Assembly: GCA_963798445.1 (NCBI GenBank)
Contig: CAWCTH010000011.1
Location: 558,001-622,000 of the forward strand
Direction: 5' to 3'
DNA from: DASXAI01 sp963798445
GTDB taxonomy: Bacteria; Actinomycetota; Acidimicrobiia; Acidimicrobiales; Ilumatobacteraceae
DNA length: 64,000 bases
Position 1 is the first letter of the stretch; every line of letters begins with the position of its first letter. Made by a program: the position numbers and the translations under genes. The notes under the pieces are model-generated. The model was not told the origin of the DNA. It did not search any database and saw nothing but the letters and a program-made list of their open reading frames with translations. Shown one piece after another: positions 21,535-30,123 of this stretch.

Positions 21535-21969
21535 GTGGCCGTAATCGTGTACACCGACGGCGCCTGCTCCGGAAACCCCGGTCCGGGCGGCTGGGCCTGG
21601 GCCGTCGCTCCGGAGGGAGCGCCCCGTGACTCCGGCGGCGAGCCCCACACCACCAACCAGCGCATGGAGATCAACGCCGCGCTGGAGGCAGTGCGGGCCA
21701 ACGAGGGCCCGTTGCACGTGATGTCAGACTCCACCTATGTCGTGAACTGCTTCCGCGACCGGTGGTGGGCGTCGTGGCAGCGCAACGGTTGGCGCAACTC
21801 CAAGAAGCAGCCCGTCGCCAACCGAGATCTCTGGGAACCGCTGGTGGACCTGGTCAACGCCCGCGGCAACGTGAGCTTTGGGTGGGTGAAGGGACATAGC
21901 GCCGACCCCATGAACGAGCTGGTCGACGTGCTGGCGGTCGAGGCGGCCCGGGCCATCGCCGGCCGCTAG
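21535..21969 (+). CDS. rnhA: Ribonuclease HI
   Basis: 144 residues. Cleaves the RNA strand of RNA-DNA hybrids. The active-site acids are visible: YTDGACSGNPGPGGWA (first Asp), RMEINAALEAV (Glu), VMSDSTYVVNC (second Asp) and ADPMNELVD near the C-terminus (fourth acidic position), with the basic handle WQRNGWRNSKKQPVANRDLW between. It starts at GTG 21535, directly before the first beta strand; no earlier start would keep the usual length. It is divergent from aceE with a very short shared upstream region. Confidence 0.95.
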   Translation: MAVIVYTDGACSGNPGPGGWAWAVAPEGAPRDSGGEPHTTNQRMEINAALEAVRANEGPLHVMSDSTYVVNCFRDRWWASWQRNGWRNSKKQPVANRDLWEPLVDLVNARGNVSFGWVKGHSADPMNELVDVLAVEAARAIAGR

Positions 21970-22007
21970 CGCCAGGGAGGTCGCCTCGGTCGGGCGTCGT
22001 CACGGTG

Positions 22008-22115
22008 CGTCGTCACGGGGCGTGGTCGACCAGGACCGCTGTGGCCTGTTCTCGTTGCGCTTTGGTAGCAAGCCTGATGCCTTCACGCACCGAGAAGTAC
22101 GGATGCACCGAGAAT
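22008..22115 (-). repeat. Degenerate dispersed sequence, copy B (coding remnant)
   Basis: Inverted relative to copy A at 13767. On the minus strand it encodes VHPYFSVREGIRLATKAQRE followed by QATAVLVDHAP and a stop at 22013-22015, helical in character and better preserved than copy A. The in-frame stretch is about 40 codons and has no convincing ribosome-binding site. The remainder of the 337-base gap 21970-22306 shows no gene, only a short direct repeat of GTCGTCACGG at 21996-22019. Confidence 0.55.
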
Positions 22116-22306
22116 GGCGGCGGTAACGGTCACGCACCGTGCGCGTCGAGCAATGAGCGCACGCCGAGCGACGACGGGGCCACCAGCAGTGCGACCCACG
22201 CTCGCGCCGCGCCCTCGCGCGGCGAAGGTCTGTCACGCGTAGAGGCCGGAGCGAGGCGCCGGCTGGCGCACCACGTCGACCCCACCGCCCGACCGCCGGG
22301 CGAGCG

Positions 22307-23251
22307 TCAGCGAGCGTGCGTGGGGGGCGAGCCGGATGACACGGCGATGCGGTACTCGGCGGCGTAGGGCGCGCCGGGCAGGGCCACGGCGTAGGCATCG
22401 GTGAGCAGGGCGTTCGTGGGTGCCGTCATGGGCTCGAGGCAGGCGAAGCTCCTGCCCGCCGGCACCCACAGCTGGCCGAACGGGTAGCCGCCGTCGAACG
22501 CCACGTCCAGCCGGACGCCTCGGCCCGTCAGGGCGAAACGGCGATCGGTGCCCAGGGCGTAGCCGTCGTCGAAGGTTCGGCCGCCGATGACCTGCTCCTC
22601 TTCGGGTTGCGACTGCCGCCGGCCGGTCGGGATCTGCTTGGCGTTCAGGATGAGGTGATCGGCCGCCGGCAGTCGCAACAACCACTCGCGCCGCGGCCCG
22701 GGCACCCGCAGGTACGGGTGCCAGCCGAACGAGATGGGCACCGGCTCCTTCCCGGACGGGCTCACGGTCGTGGTCACGCAGAGTCCGGTCCGGTCGACGC
22801 TGGCGGTGATCTCGACGACGTGGGGGAACGGGAAGGCGGCCAGCAGCTCGGGGTGGGCGCCGTAGTCGAAGCCGGCGGTGAGCACGGCCCGGGTCCGGGT
22901 GGTCCGGGCGCTGACGATCTCCCAGCCCGGCCGGCCCACCATCGTGCCGTGCATCGGGAGGCCGTTGCCGTCGACGGGGAGGTGGAGTCCTCGCAGGTCA
23001 ACGGCCGTGCCCAACGCGACGTAGCGGCGCCGGGCCAGGCGGTTGGCCCACGGGTGGAGCAGCGGCAGCCCGCCGGTGTGGCCGGCGGCGACGGCCCTGG
23101 CCCCTCCGCGCAACACCACCAGCTCGTGGTCGTGCCAGCGCAGCCCGGCGCCCACCATGCCCACGTCGGGCAGGAACATGGCCTCGACGTCACCGGCACG
23201 CAGCGTGACGGCAGCGGCCCCGTGGTGGCGTTCGATCCGGATCGAGGGCAT
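22307..23251 (-). CDS. Aldose 1-epimerase / galactose mutarotase-like protein
   Basis: 314 residues of the galactose-mutarotase beta-sandwich fold. It would interconvert alpha and beta anomers of hexoses, or act on a phosphorylated or activated sugar as in the related YeaD group. Seen: LLHPWANRLARRRY (substrate-binding Asn-Arg), LPMHGTMVGRPGWEI with the catalytic-region histidine, PISFGWHPYLRVPG (second histidine) and DDGYALG near the C-terminus. No signal peptide is evident, so it is likely cytoplasmic. It is divergent from the sulfur operon. The exact sugar is not determined. Confidence 0.85.
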   Translation of the reverse strand: MPSIRIERHHGAAAVTLRAGDVEAMFLPDVGMVGAGLRWHDHELVVLRGGARAVAAGHTGGLPLLHPWANRLARRRYVALGTAVDLRGLHLPVDGNGLPMHGTMVGRPGWEIVSARTTRTRAVLTAGFDYGAHPELLAAFPFPHVVEITASVDRTGLCVTTTVSPSGKEPVPISFGWHPYLRVPGPRREWLLRLPAADHLILNAKQIPTGRRQSQPEEEQVIGGRTFDDGYALGTDRRFALTGRGVRLDVAFDGGYPFGQLWVPAGRSFACLEPMTAPTNALLTDAYAVALPGAPYAAEYRIAVSSGSPPTHAR

Positions 23252-23281
23252 CGACTGCGGACTGTACGACCGATGCCGCGT

Positions 23282-23311
23282 TTGACTCGGGACCCGCCAT
23301 ACTCCTAAAAC
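23282..23311 (+). promoter_or_regulatory. Candidate promoter of the sulfur operon
   Basis: TTGACT at 23282-23287 and CTAAAA/TAAAAC at 23305-23311, spaced 17-18 bases, in the AT-richer gap before the binding-protein gene. The predicted transcript would begin about 35 bases upstream of the GTG at 23352. No regulator binding site is recognisable. Confidence 0.4.
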
Positions 23312-23351
23312 TTGATCGCTTTAGTCGACAATGCCCCCGGAGGCCCCCGAA

Positions 23352-24464
23352 GTGTCAGCTCGCCGACTCCTACCGATCGCCCTCGCCTTGGTGCTGGCGG
23401 CGGCGGCCTGTGGGAGCGACAACTCATCGGGCTCCGGCGGGGCGGCCACGACGGCTGCCGCCGCCAGCACAGGTGCGGACACCGGCGCCCCGGCCACGAC
23501 CGCCACGACGTCGGGTGAGAAGGTCACGCTGCGCCTGGGCTACTTCCCGAACATCACCCACGCCACCGCACTGGTGGGGGTCCGGAACGGGATCTTCGCC
23601 GAGAAGCTCGGCCCCAACGTGACGTTGGAGACGTCCACCTACAACGCCGGCCCGGCCGCCATCGAGGCGCTCTTCGCCGACGCCGTCGACGCCACCTACA
23701 TCGGCCCCAACCCGGCCATCAACGGCTACGCCCAATCGGGCGGCGAGGCGCTGCGCATCATCTCGGGCGCCACGTCCGGCGGCGCCTCGCTGGTGGTGAA
23801 GCCCGACATCAACAGCGCCGCCGACTTGAAGGGCAAGACCGTGGCGTCACCCCAGCTGGGCAACACCCAGGACGTGGCCCTGCGCACGTGGCTGAAGGAC
23901 AACGGGCTCCGCTCCGACACCTCGGGCGGCGGCGACGTGTCCATCAAGCCGCAGGACAACGCGACCACGCTCGATGCGTTCAAGCAGGATCAGGTCCAGG
24001 GGGCCTGGGTGCCCGAGCCGTGGGCCACCCGCCTGGTGCAGGAGGGCGGCGGCAAGGTGCTGGTCGACGAGAAGACCCTGTGGCCACAGGGTCAGTTCGT
24101 CACGACTCAGCTCATCGTCGCCACCAAGTTCCTGGACGCTCACCCCGACGCGGTGAAGGGCCTGCTCGAAGGTCAGGTCGCCGCCAATGACTTCGTGAAC
24201 AAGAACCCGGCCGAAGCGCAGAAGGCGGCCAACGACCAGATCGAGAAGATCACCCAGAAGCGCCTGGCCGACAACGTGGTCGCCGCCGCCTGGCCGAAGA
24301 TGACCTTTACCAATGACCCCGTGGCGTCGTCGCTCCAAGGGTCGGCCGACCACGCCATCGCCCTCGACCTCCTCAAGCCGGTCGACCTGTCGAAGATCTA
24401 CGACCTCACGCTGCTCAACGACGTCCTCAAGGAATCCGGCCAGCCCGAGCTGAGCGGCCTGTGA
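23352..24464 (+). CDS. ABC transporter substrate-binding lipoprotein (sulfonate/taurine/nitrate type)
   Basis: 370-residue lipoprotein with signal peptide LLPIALALVLAAAAC (lipobox Cys20) and an Ala/Thr/Gly linker. The mature part is an NMT1/SsuA-like two-lobe binding protein: VTLRLGYFPNITHATALVGV, YIGPNPAINGY, GKTVASPQLGNTQDVALRTW and GAWVPEPWATRLVQEGG. The GTG at 23352 is preferred over the ATG at 23331 because GGAGG lies nine bases before it. It is the first gene of an operon with the ATPase, permease and cysC/H/D/N, so the likely cargo is sulfate, an alkanesulfonate or taurine. Which of these is inference from context. Confidence 0.85.
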   Translation: MSARRLLPIALALVLAAAACGSDNSSGSGGAATTAAAASTGADTGAPATTATTSGEKVTLRLGYFPNITHATALVGVRNGIFAEKLGPNVTLETSTYNAGPAAIEALFADAVDATYIGPNPAINGYAQSGGEALRIISGATSGGASLVVKPDINSAADLKGKTVASPQLGNTQDVALRTWLKDNGLRSDTSGGGDVSIKPQDNATTLDAFKQDQVQGAWVPEPWATRLVQEGGGKVLVDEKTLWPQGQFVTTQLIVATKFLDAHPDAVKGLLEGQVAANDFVNKNPAEAQKAANDQIEKITQKRLADNVVAAAWPKMTFTNDPVASSLQGSADHAIALDLLKPVDLSKIYDLTLLNDVLKESGQPELSGL

Positions 24465-25228
24465 GCCTCGCGGCCACCGAACTCCGGGGCGCCGTCACCC
24501 TCGACGGCGTCTCGAAGCGCTACGGCGCCGCCCGAGGCGGCGTGCTCGCGCTCGACCGGATCAGCTTGTCGATCCGGCCCGGCGAGTTCGTCTGCCTCGT
24601 CGGCGCGTCCGGGTGCGGGAAGAGCACGTTGCTGAGCCTGGCCGCCGGGCTCGACGCCCCGAGCGCGGGCACCGTCGAGGTCGGCGGCCGCGCCGCGCTC
24701 ATGTTCCAGGAAGCGGCGCTGTTCCCGTGGCTCACCGTGCACCGCAACGTGGAGCTGGCCCTGCGGTTGCGGGGCGTGGCCAAGCGCGAGCGCACCGAGC
24801 GCGTGGCGGAGCTGCTCGAGCTGGTGCAGCTCGGCGGGTTCGCCGACAAGCGTCCCCACGAACTGTCGGGCGGCATGCGCCAGCGCGTCGCCCTGGCGCG
24901 GGCGCTGGCCCAGGACGCCGACGTGCTGCTGATGGACGAGCCGTTCGGCGCCCTCGACGCCATGACCCGCGACGTCCTCCACGACGAGGTCGAGCGGATC
25001 TGGCAGGGCACGGGCTCCACCGTCGTGTTCGTCACCCACAACGTGCGAGAGGCAGCTCGTCTCGCCGACCGCATCGTGTTGCTCACCAGCCGGCCGGGTC
25101 GGGTGGCGGCGCAGTTCCCCGTCGACATCCCGCGCCCGCGGCGCATCGAGTCGCCCGCCGTCGGCTCGCTCGCCACCGAGATCACCGCTCGCCTACGCGA
25201 AGAGGTCGCCCGCCATGGCCATCGTTGA
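24461..25228 (+). CDS. ABC transporter ATP-binding protein (SsuB/TauB type)
   Basis: 255 residues. Drives import through the permease encoded next. Seen: Walker A GASGCGKST, Q-loop FQEAALFPWLTV, signature LSGGMRQRVALARAL, Walker B LLMDEPFGALD, and the switch histidine in VVFVTHNVREAARLADR. The FPWLTV and FGALDAMTR peptides are typical of the nitrate/sulfonate/taurine ATPases. The GTG start shares GTGA with the preceding stop, so translation is coupled to the binding protein. Confidence 0.92.
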   Translation: MSLAATELRGAVTLDGVSKRYGAARGGVLALDRISLSIRPGEFVCLVGASGCGKSTLLSLAAGLDAPSAGTVEVGGRAALMFQEAALFPWLTVHRNVELALRLRGVAKRERTERVAELLELVQLGGFADKRPHELSGGMRQRVALARALAQDADVLLMDEPFGALDAMTRDVLHDEVERIWQGTGSTVVFVTHNVREAARLADRIVLLTSRPGRVAAQFPVDIPRPRRIESPAVGSLATEITARLREEVARHGHR

Positions 25229-26105
25229 GGATCAGCTGCACGAACTGGCGGCGTCGGCGCCCACCGTCGACGAGGAGCTCGCCGGTCTGGACGCGCTGGA
25301 CGCGCCCGTCGACGACCAGCGCTCGCGGGCCCGGCGCATCTGGATGGCGGTGTGGCCCAAGCTGCTCGCCATCGCCATCGTCGGCGGCGCCTGGCAGCTC
25401 GTGGTGTGGAGCGGCTGGCGCCCCGAGTACGTGCTGCCGTCGCCCGTCACCGTGCTGAAGCGGTTCTTCCAGGACCTGGGTGAGTCCACCACGTGGGAAG
25501 CCATCTTCAACACCATGAAGCGCGCCGCCACGGGCTACACGCTGGCCCTCGTCATCGGCACGGCGATCGGCCTGGCTGTCACCCGCTTCAAGGCGCTGCG
25601 GGCCGCCATCGGCTCGCTCATCACCGGCATCCAGACCATGCCGTCCATCGCCTGGTTCCCGCTGGCCATCCTGCTGTTCAGGGGCACGGAGGGCTCCATC
25701 ATGTTCGTCGTGGTGATCGGCGCCGCGCCGGCCATCGCCAACGGCGTGATCACCGGTGTCGACCACATCCCGCCGCTGTGGCTGCGGGCGGGGCGGGTGC
25801 TGGGCGCCAAGAACCTCTCGCTCTACCGTCACGTGGTCATGCCGGCCGTGTGGCCCGCGTTCCTGGGTGGGCTGAAACAGGGCTGGGCCTTCGCCTGGCG
25901 CAGCCTCATGGCCGGTGAGCTCTTGGTCATCATCGCCAACAAGCCGTCGATCGGCAGCCGGCTGGAGTTCGAGCGCCAGTTCGCCGACTCCGCCGGCCTC
26001 ATGTCGGTCATGCTCATCATCCTGATCCTCGGCATCCTGGTCGACTCGCTCATCTTCGGGAAGATCGACCGCCGCATCCGACGGCGCCGCGGTTTGGCCG
26101 ACTGA
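25215..26105 (+). CDS. ABC transporter permease (SsuC/TauC type)
   Basis: 296 residues with about six membrane helices and the cytoplasmic EAA coupling loop visible as AGRVLGAKNLSLYRHVVMPA near residues 194-213. The helices before it contain the GIQTMPSIAWFPLAIL segment conserved in sulfonate, taurine and nitrate permeases. The first ~45 residues are a charged cytoplasmic extension. It overlaps the ATPase gene by 14 bases and its stop overlaps the cysC start (TGATG). Part of the sulfur operon. Confidence 0.92.
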   Translation: MAIVEDQLHELAASAPTVDEELAGLDALDAPVDDQRSRARRIWMAVWPKLLAIAIVGGAWQLVVWSGWRPEYVLPSPVTVLKRFFQDLGESTTWEAIFNTMKRAATGYTLALVIGTAIGLAVTRFKALRAAIGSLITGIQTMPSIAWFPLAILLFRGTEGSIMFVVVIGAAPAIANGVITGVDHIPPLWLRAGRVLGAKNLSLYRHVVMPAVWPAFLGGLKQGWAFAWRSLMAGELLVIIANKPSIGSRLEFERQFADSAGLMSVMLIILILGILVDSLIFGKIDRRIRRRRGLAD

Positions 26106-26614
26106 TGGCGGGTCATGTGGTGTGGCTGACCGGGTTGCCGTCGGCGGGGAAGTCCACCATCGCTGCGGCGCTGGCCGAGCGTCTCGTGCGCGACGGCCGC
26201 GCCGTGCAGATCCTCGACGGCGACGAGGTGCGGGTCGAGCTGTGCGCCGACCTTGGTTACGGCCGCGCCGATCGTGACGAGAACGTGCGTCGCATCGGGT
26301 ACGTCGCCGATCTGCTGGCCCGCCACGGTGTCACCGTGCTGTGCCCGGTCGTGTCGCCGTACCGGTCGGCTCGCGACGCTGTACGGCAGCGGGTGGGCGA
26401 CCGCTTCGTGGAAGTGTGGGTGTCGACGCCCGTCGATGTGTGCGCCGGCCGTGACGTGAAGGGCCTCTACGCCCGCCAGCGTGCCGGTCAGTTCAGCGGC
26501 CTCACCGGTGTCGACGATCCCTACGAGCCGCCCCTTGCGCCGGAGGTCGTCGTGCCCACGCACCAGCTCGGCCTGGACGCCGCCGTCGATCTGATCGCGC
26601 AGGCGGTTCAATGA
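26105..26614 (+). CDS. cysC: Adenylylsulfate kinase
   Basis: 169 residues. Phosphorylates adenosine 5'-phosphosulfate (APS) to PAPS with ATP. Seen: P-loop GLPSAGKST at residues 10-18, the DGDEVR motif, DRDENVRRIGYVADLLARHG (APS-binding region) and the lid peptide GLYARQRAGQFSGLTGVDDP. It stands alone rather than fused to CysN. Because the reductase next to it has the cysteines of an APS reductase, PAPS made here may serve sulfation or a side branch rather than be obligatory for assimilation; that is inference. Confidence 0.93.
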   Translation: MAGHVVWLTGLPSAGKSTIAAALAERLVRDGRAVQILDGDEVRVELCADLGYGRADRDENVRRIGYVADLLARHGVTVLCPVVSPYRSARDAVRQRVGDRFVEVWVSTPVDVCAGRDVKGLYARQRAGQFSGLTGVDDPYEPPLAPEVVVPTHQLGLDAAVDLIAQAVQ

Positions 26615-27270
26615 GCATGCTCAGCGACCAAGATCTGGAAACCGTCGCCGCCTCGTTCGAGGGCGCCACGCCGGAGGAGATCGTGCGGTGGGCGGCAGAG
26701 ACGTTCGGCGACCGTCTCTGCCTCACCACGTCGCTGACCGATGCCGTGCTGGTCGACCTCGTCGCCCGCGTGGCGCCCGGCACCGAAGTCGTCTTCCTCG
26801 ACACCCAGTACCACTTCCCGGAGACGCTGGCCACGCTCGAGGTGGTGCGCCGGCGCTATCCGGTCACGCTCACCGTGCGGCGCCCCGATGTGCCGCTCGA
26901 CGATCTCTGGCGCACCGACCCCGACGCGTGCTGCGCGGTGCGCAAGGTCGCGCCGCTCGACGCCGCGCTCGCTTCCAAGGCGGCGTGGTTGTCGGGACTG
27001 CGCCGCGACGACTCACCCGATCGAGCCGCCACGCCCATCGTGCAACGCGACAAGCGCGGCCTGGTGAAGGTGAACCCGATCGCCAACTGGACCGACGCCG
27101 ACGTCGCGCTCTACATCGAGCGGCACGACGTGGCGATCAACCCGCTCGTGGCGCGCGGCTACCCCTCCGTGGGGTGCTGGCCGTGCACGCAGGCGGTTGC
27201 TGAAGGCGACGACAAGCGCGCCGGCCGTTGGGCCGGATCCACGAAGACCGAGTGCGGACTGCACCTGTGA
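26611..27270 (+). CDS. cysH: Assimilatory adenylylsulfate (APS) reductase
   Basis: 219 residues. Reduces APS to sulfite and AMP using thioredoxin. The PP-loop-type N-terminal half shows VVFLDTQYHFPETL. The four cluster cysteines Cys107-Cys108 (DACCAVRK) and Cys189/Cys192 (GCWPCTQ) bind [4Fe-4S], which marks APS reductases rather than PAPS-only enzymes. The C-terminal ECGLH carries the catalytic Cys215. The start ATG at 26611 shares ATGA with the cysC stop; an in-frame ATG two codons on is also possible. Confidence 0.93.
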   Translation: MSMLSDQDLETVAASFEGATPEEIVRWAAETFGDRLCLTTSLTDAVLVDLVARVAPGTEVVFLDTQYHFPETLATLEVVRRRYPVTLTVRRPDVPLDDLWRTDPDACCAVRKVAPLDAALASKAAWLSGLRRDDSPDRAATPIVQRDKRGLVKVNPIANWTDADVALYIERHDVAINPLVARGYPSVGCWPCTQAVAEGDDKRAGRWAGSTKTECGLHL

Positions 27271-27283
27271 GGAGACACCACCG

Positions 27284-28207
27284 ATGACGATGTTGACCGG
27301 GACCCGGCGGCACCTGACGAACCAGCTGGCCGACCTCGAAGATCACGGCATCTACATCATGCGCGAGGTCGCCGCCACGTTCGAGCGGCCGGCATTGCTG
27401 TTCTCGGGCGGCAAGGACTCATGCGTGCTGCTGCGCCTGGCCGAGAAGGCGTTCCGCCCGGGCCGGTTCCCGTTCCCCATCGTGCACGTCGACACCGGTC
27501 ACAACTTCCCCGAGGTGATCGAGTTCCGCGATCGTCGGGTGGCCGAGCTGGGCGAGCGGTTGGTGGTGGCATCGGTACAGGCTTCCATCGACGCGGGGCG
27601 GGTGGCCGACCCTGGCCCCTACGGTTCCAGGAACCGGCTGCAGACGACCACGCTGCTCGACGTGATCGCCGAGCACCAGTTCGACTGCCTCATCGGCGGG
27701 GCCCGGCGCGACGAGGACAAGGCCCGCGCCAAGGAGCGGGTCCTGTCCTTCCGTGACGCCTTCGGACAGTGGGAGCCCCGCAACCAGCGGCCCGAGCTGT
27801 GGCACCTCTACAACGGCCGGGTCCGTGCCGGCGAGCACGTGCGCGCCTTCCCCATCTCCGACTGGACCGAGCTCGATGTGTGGCGGTACGTGGCCGCCGA
27901 CGGCATCGAGCTGCCGCCGATGTACTACTCGCACCAGCGCGAGGTCGTGGAGCGCCAGGGCATGCTGGTGGCCACCGGTCCGTGGACGCCGCCGGCGCCG
28001 GGCGAGCAGCCGTTCATCGAGACCGTGCGCTACCGCACGGTCGGCGACATGACGTGCACCGGAGCGGTGCGCTCGTTCGCAGCCTCGCCCGACGACGTCG
28101 TCGTGGAGACCGCCGCCAGCCGCATCACCGAGCGGGGCGCCACCCGGGCCGACGACCGCTTCTCGGAGACCGCCATGGAGGATCGCAAGCGCGAAGGCTA
28201 CTTTTGA
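27284..28207 (+). CDS. cysD: Sulfate adenylyltransferase subunit 2
   Basis: 307 residues. The small catalytic subunit of ATP sulfurylase, which joins sulfate to AMP. Seen: PP-loop LLFSGGKDSCVLL (SGGKDS at residues 41-46), HVDTGHNFPEVIEFRD, IGGARRDEDKARAKER and the C-terminal KREGYF typical of the family. The ATG at 27284 follows GGAGA; it lies 13 bases after the cysH stop. It works as a heterodimer with the GTPase CysN encoded directly downstream. Confidence 0.95.
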   Translation: MTMLTGTRRHLTNQLADLEDHGIYIMREVAATFERPALLFSGGKDSCVLLRLAEKAFRPGRFPFPIVHVDTGHNFPEVIEFRDRRVAELGERLVVASVQASIDAGRVADPGPYGSRNRLQTTTLLDVIAEHQFDCLIGGARRDEDKARAKERVLSFRDAFGQWEPRNQRPELWHLYNGRVRAGEHVRAFPISDWTELDVWRYVAADGIELPPMYYSHQREVVERQGMLVATGPWTPPAPGEQPFIETVRYRTVGDMTCTGAVRSFAASPDDVVVETAASRITERGATRADDRFSETAMEDRKREGYF

Positions 28208-28214
28208 TCGCCCT

Positions 28215-29456
28215 GTGAGTGATCTCCTCCGCTTCACCACAGCGGGCTCGGTCGACGACGGCAAGAGCACGCTGATCGGCCGCCTGCTGCACGACACCAA
28301 AGCGCTCTTCGACGATCAGCTCGACGCCCTCGCACTCACGACGGCGCGGCGCGGCGGGGAAGGTCTCGACCTGGCGCTGGTCACCGACGGGCTCCGGGCC
28401 GAGCGCGAGCAGGGCATCACGATCGACGTCGCCCACCGCTACTTCTCCACGCCCCGCCGGTCGTTCATCATCGCCGACGCGCCGGGCCACGCCCGCTACA
28501 CCCGCAACATGGTGACGGCCGCGTCCAATGCCGACGTCGCCGTCATCCTCGCTGACGCCAGCGCCGGCCTGGTGGAGCAGACCCGGCGCCATGCCGCCGT
28601 CACCGGCCTGCTGGGCGTGGGGCACGTCGTGCTGGCGGTCAACAAGATGGACCTCGTCGACTGGTCGGAGGACGCCTTCGACGTCGTGGCCGAGGAGTTC
28701 GCCGTGCTGGCCGACGCCATCGGCATCCCGTCGGTCGTGCCCATCCCCATCTCGGCGCTGCGGGGCGACAACGTGGCCGACCGCTCCACCGACATGGGCT
28801 GGTACAGCGGCCCCACGCTGCTGGAGCACCTCGAGACGGTGGAGCTGGTACCGCCGGGGTCGAGCGCGGTGGGCGCCCGGCTGCCGGTGCAGTGGGTGAT
28901 CCGCCACGACGGCGCTCGCCTCTACGCCGGTCCCGTCGTCGCCGGCGAGCTGCGCACGGGCGACGAGGTCGTGGTGATGCCGGCCGGCGAGCGCAGTCGC
29001 GTCGTGTCGATCGAGACCTTCGACGGGCCCGTCGATGCGGCCACGCCGTGGTCGGCGGTCTCGGTCACGCTGGCCGACGACCTCGACGTGGGCCGCGGCG
29101 ACCTCATCGCCACCGAGCCGGCCCCGGTGGTGACGCGCGACCTCGAGGCCACCGTCTGCTGGTTTGCCGAACGACCGCTGAAGCCGGGCGACCGCCTCCT
29201 CGTGCAGCACACGACACGGGTGGCGCGCGCCGTCGTGACCGAGATCGTCGATCGCCTCGACGTCATCAACCTGGAGCGGGAGTCCTCACCGGCCTCGCTG
29301 GGGTTGAACGACCTCGGCACCGTGCGGCTGGCGACCGCGACGGGGCTGGCGGTCGATCCCTACCGCGACAGCCGGGCGACGGGCAGCCTGCTCCTGGTCG
29401 ACGAGGTCACCAACGCCACCGTGGGCGCCGCCATGGTGAGCCGGGTGTTGGACTAG
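28215..29456 (+). CDS. cysN: Sulfate adenylyltransferase subunit 1 (GTPase)
   Basis: 413 residues. An EF-Tu-like GTPase whose GTP hydrolysis drives APS synthesis by CysD. Seen: G1 GSVDDGKST at residues 11-19, G2 region EREQGITIDVAHRYF, G3 DAPGHARYTRNM, G4 VNKMDLVDW, then two beta-barrel domains. There is no C-terminal APS-kinase domain, consistent with the separate cysC. It starts at GTG 28215, seven bases after the cysD stop. Its end touches the convergent small membrane-protein gene. Confidence 0.95.
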   Translation: MSDLLRFTTAGSVDDGKSTLIGRLLHDTKALFDDQLDALALTTARRGGEGLDLALVTDGLRAEREQGITIDVAHRYFSTPRRSFIIADAPGHARYTRNMVTAASNADVAVILADASAGLVEQTRRHAAVTGLLGVGHVVLAVNKMDLVDWSEDAFDVVAEEFAVLADAIGIPSVVPIPISALRGDNVADRSTDMGWYSGPTLLEHLETVELVPPGSSAVGARLPVQWVIRHDGARLYAGPVVAGELRTGDEVVVMPAGERSRVVSIETFDGPVDAATPWSAVSVTLADDLDVGRGDLIATEPAPVVTRDLEATVCWFAERPLKPGDRLLVQHTTRVARAVVTEIVDRLDVINLERESSPASLGLNDLGTVRLATATGLAVDPYRDSRATGSLLLVDEVTNATVGAAMVSRVLD

Positions 29457-29992
29457 AGCGTTCGTCCGCCCACGGCGGCGCCCGCCACGGCGGCGGGCGG
29501 TGCGGTGTGGGGCACCAGGCCGGCCATGGCCGACACGGTGACCAGCAGCGCCACCAAGGCGAAGAGCAGCTCGCCGATGCCCATGGGGGTGGCGTGGAAG
29601 AGGTCGACGAGACCGATGGCAGCGGTAGCCGCGACCGCGGCGAACGACAGCGCGATCTCGTAGCGCCAATCAGCGGCGAGGGCGATCAGCACGAGCACCG
29701 GCGCCAGGAAGGGCAGCACCGCGAGGCCGTTGCCCGTCCAGAAGGGCGGGTCGCCAAGCAGGAAGCCGGTGTTGGCCACGACGCCGATGCCGGCCATCAC
29801 CGTGCCCCAGCCGCACGCCAGCACCCAGCGCCACCCGGCCGTGAGGGTGCGGCGGTGGGCCGGCGGCGCGCCGGCGTACTCGATGGCCTCGGCGGAGGGT
29901 GAGGCCAACGGCGGGGGAGGGAGCGGCGCTGCCGTGGAGGTGGACATGGTGGGCGGCGGCAAGGGTTGCTGTATCTCGGGAACGTGCGACAT
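29453..29992 (-). CDS. Small membrane protein of unknown function
   Basis: 179 residues from the ATG at 29992. A proline-rich cytoplasmic N-terminus (about 45 residues) precedes four hydrophobic helices (GWRWVLACGWGTVMAGIGVV, then three more) and a short tail. No enzymatic motif is visible. An alternative start at 29947 would remove fifteen residues. It converges on cysN with a 4-base overlap. The family is not recognised. Confidence 0.55.
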   Translation of the reverse strand: MSHVPEIQQPLPPPTMSTSTAAPLPPPPLASPSAEAIEYAGAPPAHRRTLTAGWRWVLACGWGTVMAGIGVVANTGFLLGDPPFWTGNGLAVLPFLAPVLVLIALAADWRYEIALSFAAVAATAAIGLVDLFHATPMGIGELLFALVALLVTVSAMAGLVPHTAPPAAVAGAAVGGRTL

Positions 29993-30123
29993 GAGCGCCC
30001 CGAACGCTACCGGCCCGCTGGCGGCCAAGATCGGGCAGGCCGCACCCGTTCCAGACATCAACCGACGCGCATTGTCCGTCACATACGAGGACAAAGCGCG
30101 TCAGTTCGGCACAGGACGGGGTG

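Noticed and set aside
22000..22398. 132-codon minus-strand ORF after the aldose epimerase
   Set aside because: It overlaps copy B in a different frame from the better preserved peptide, and overlaps the epimerase 3' end.
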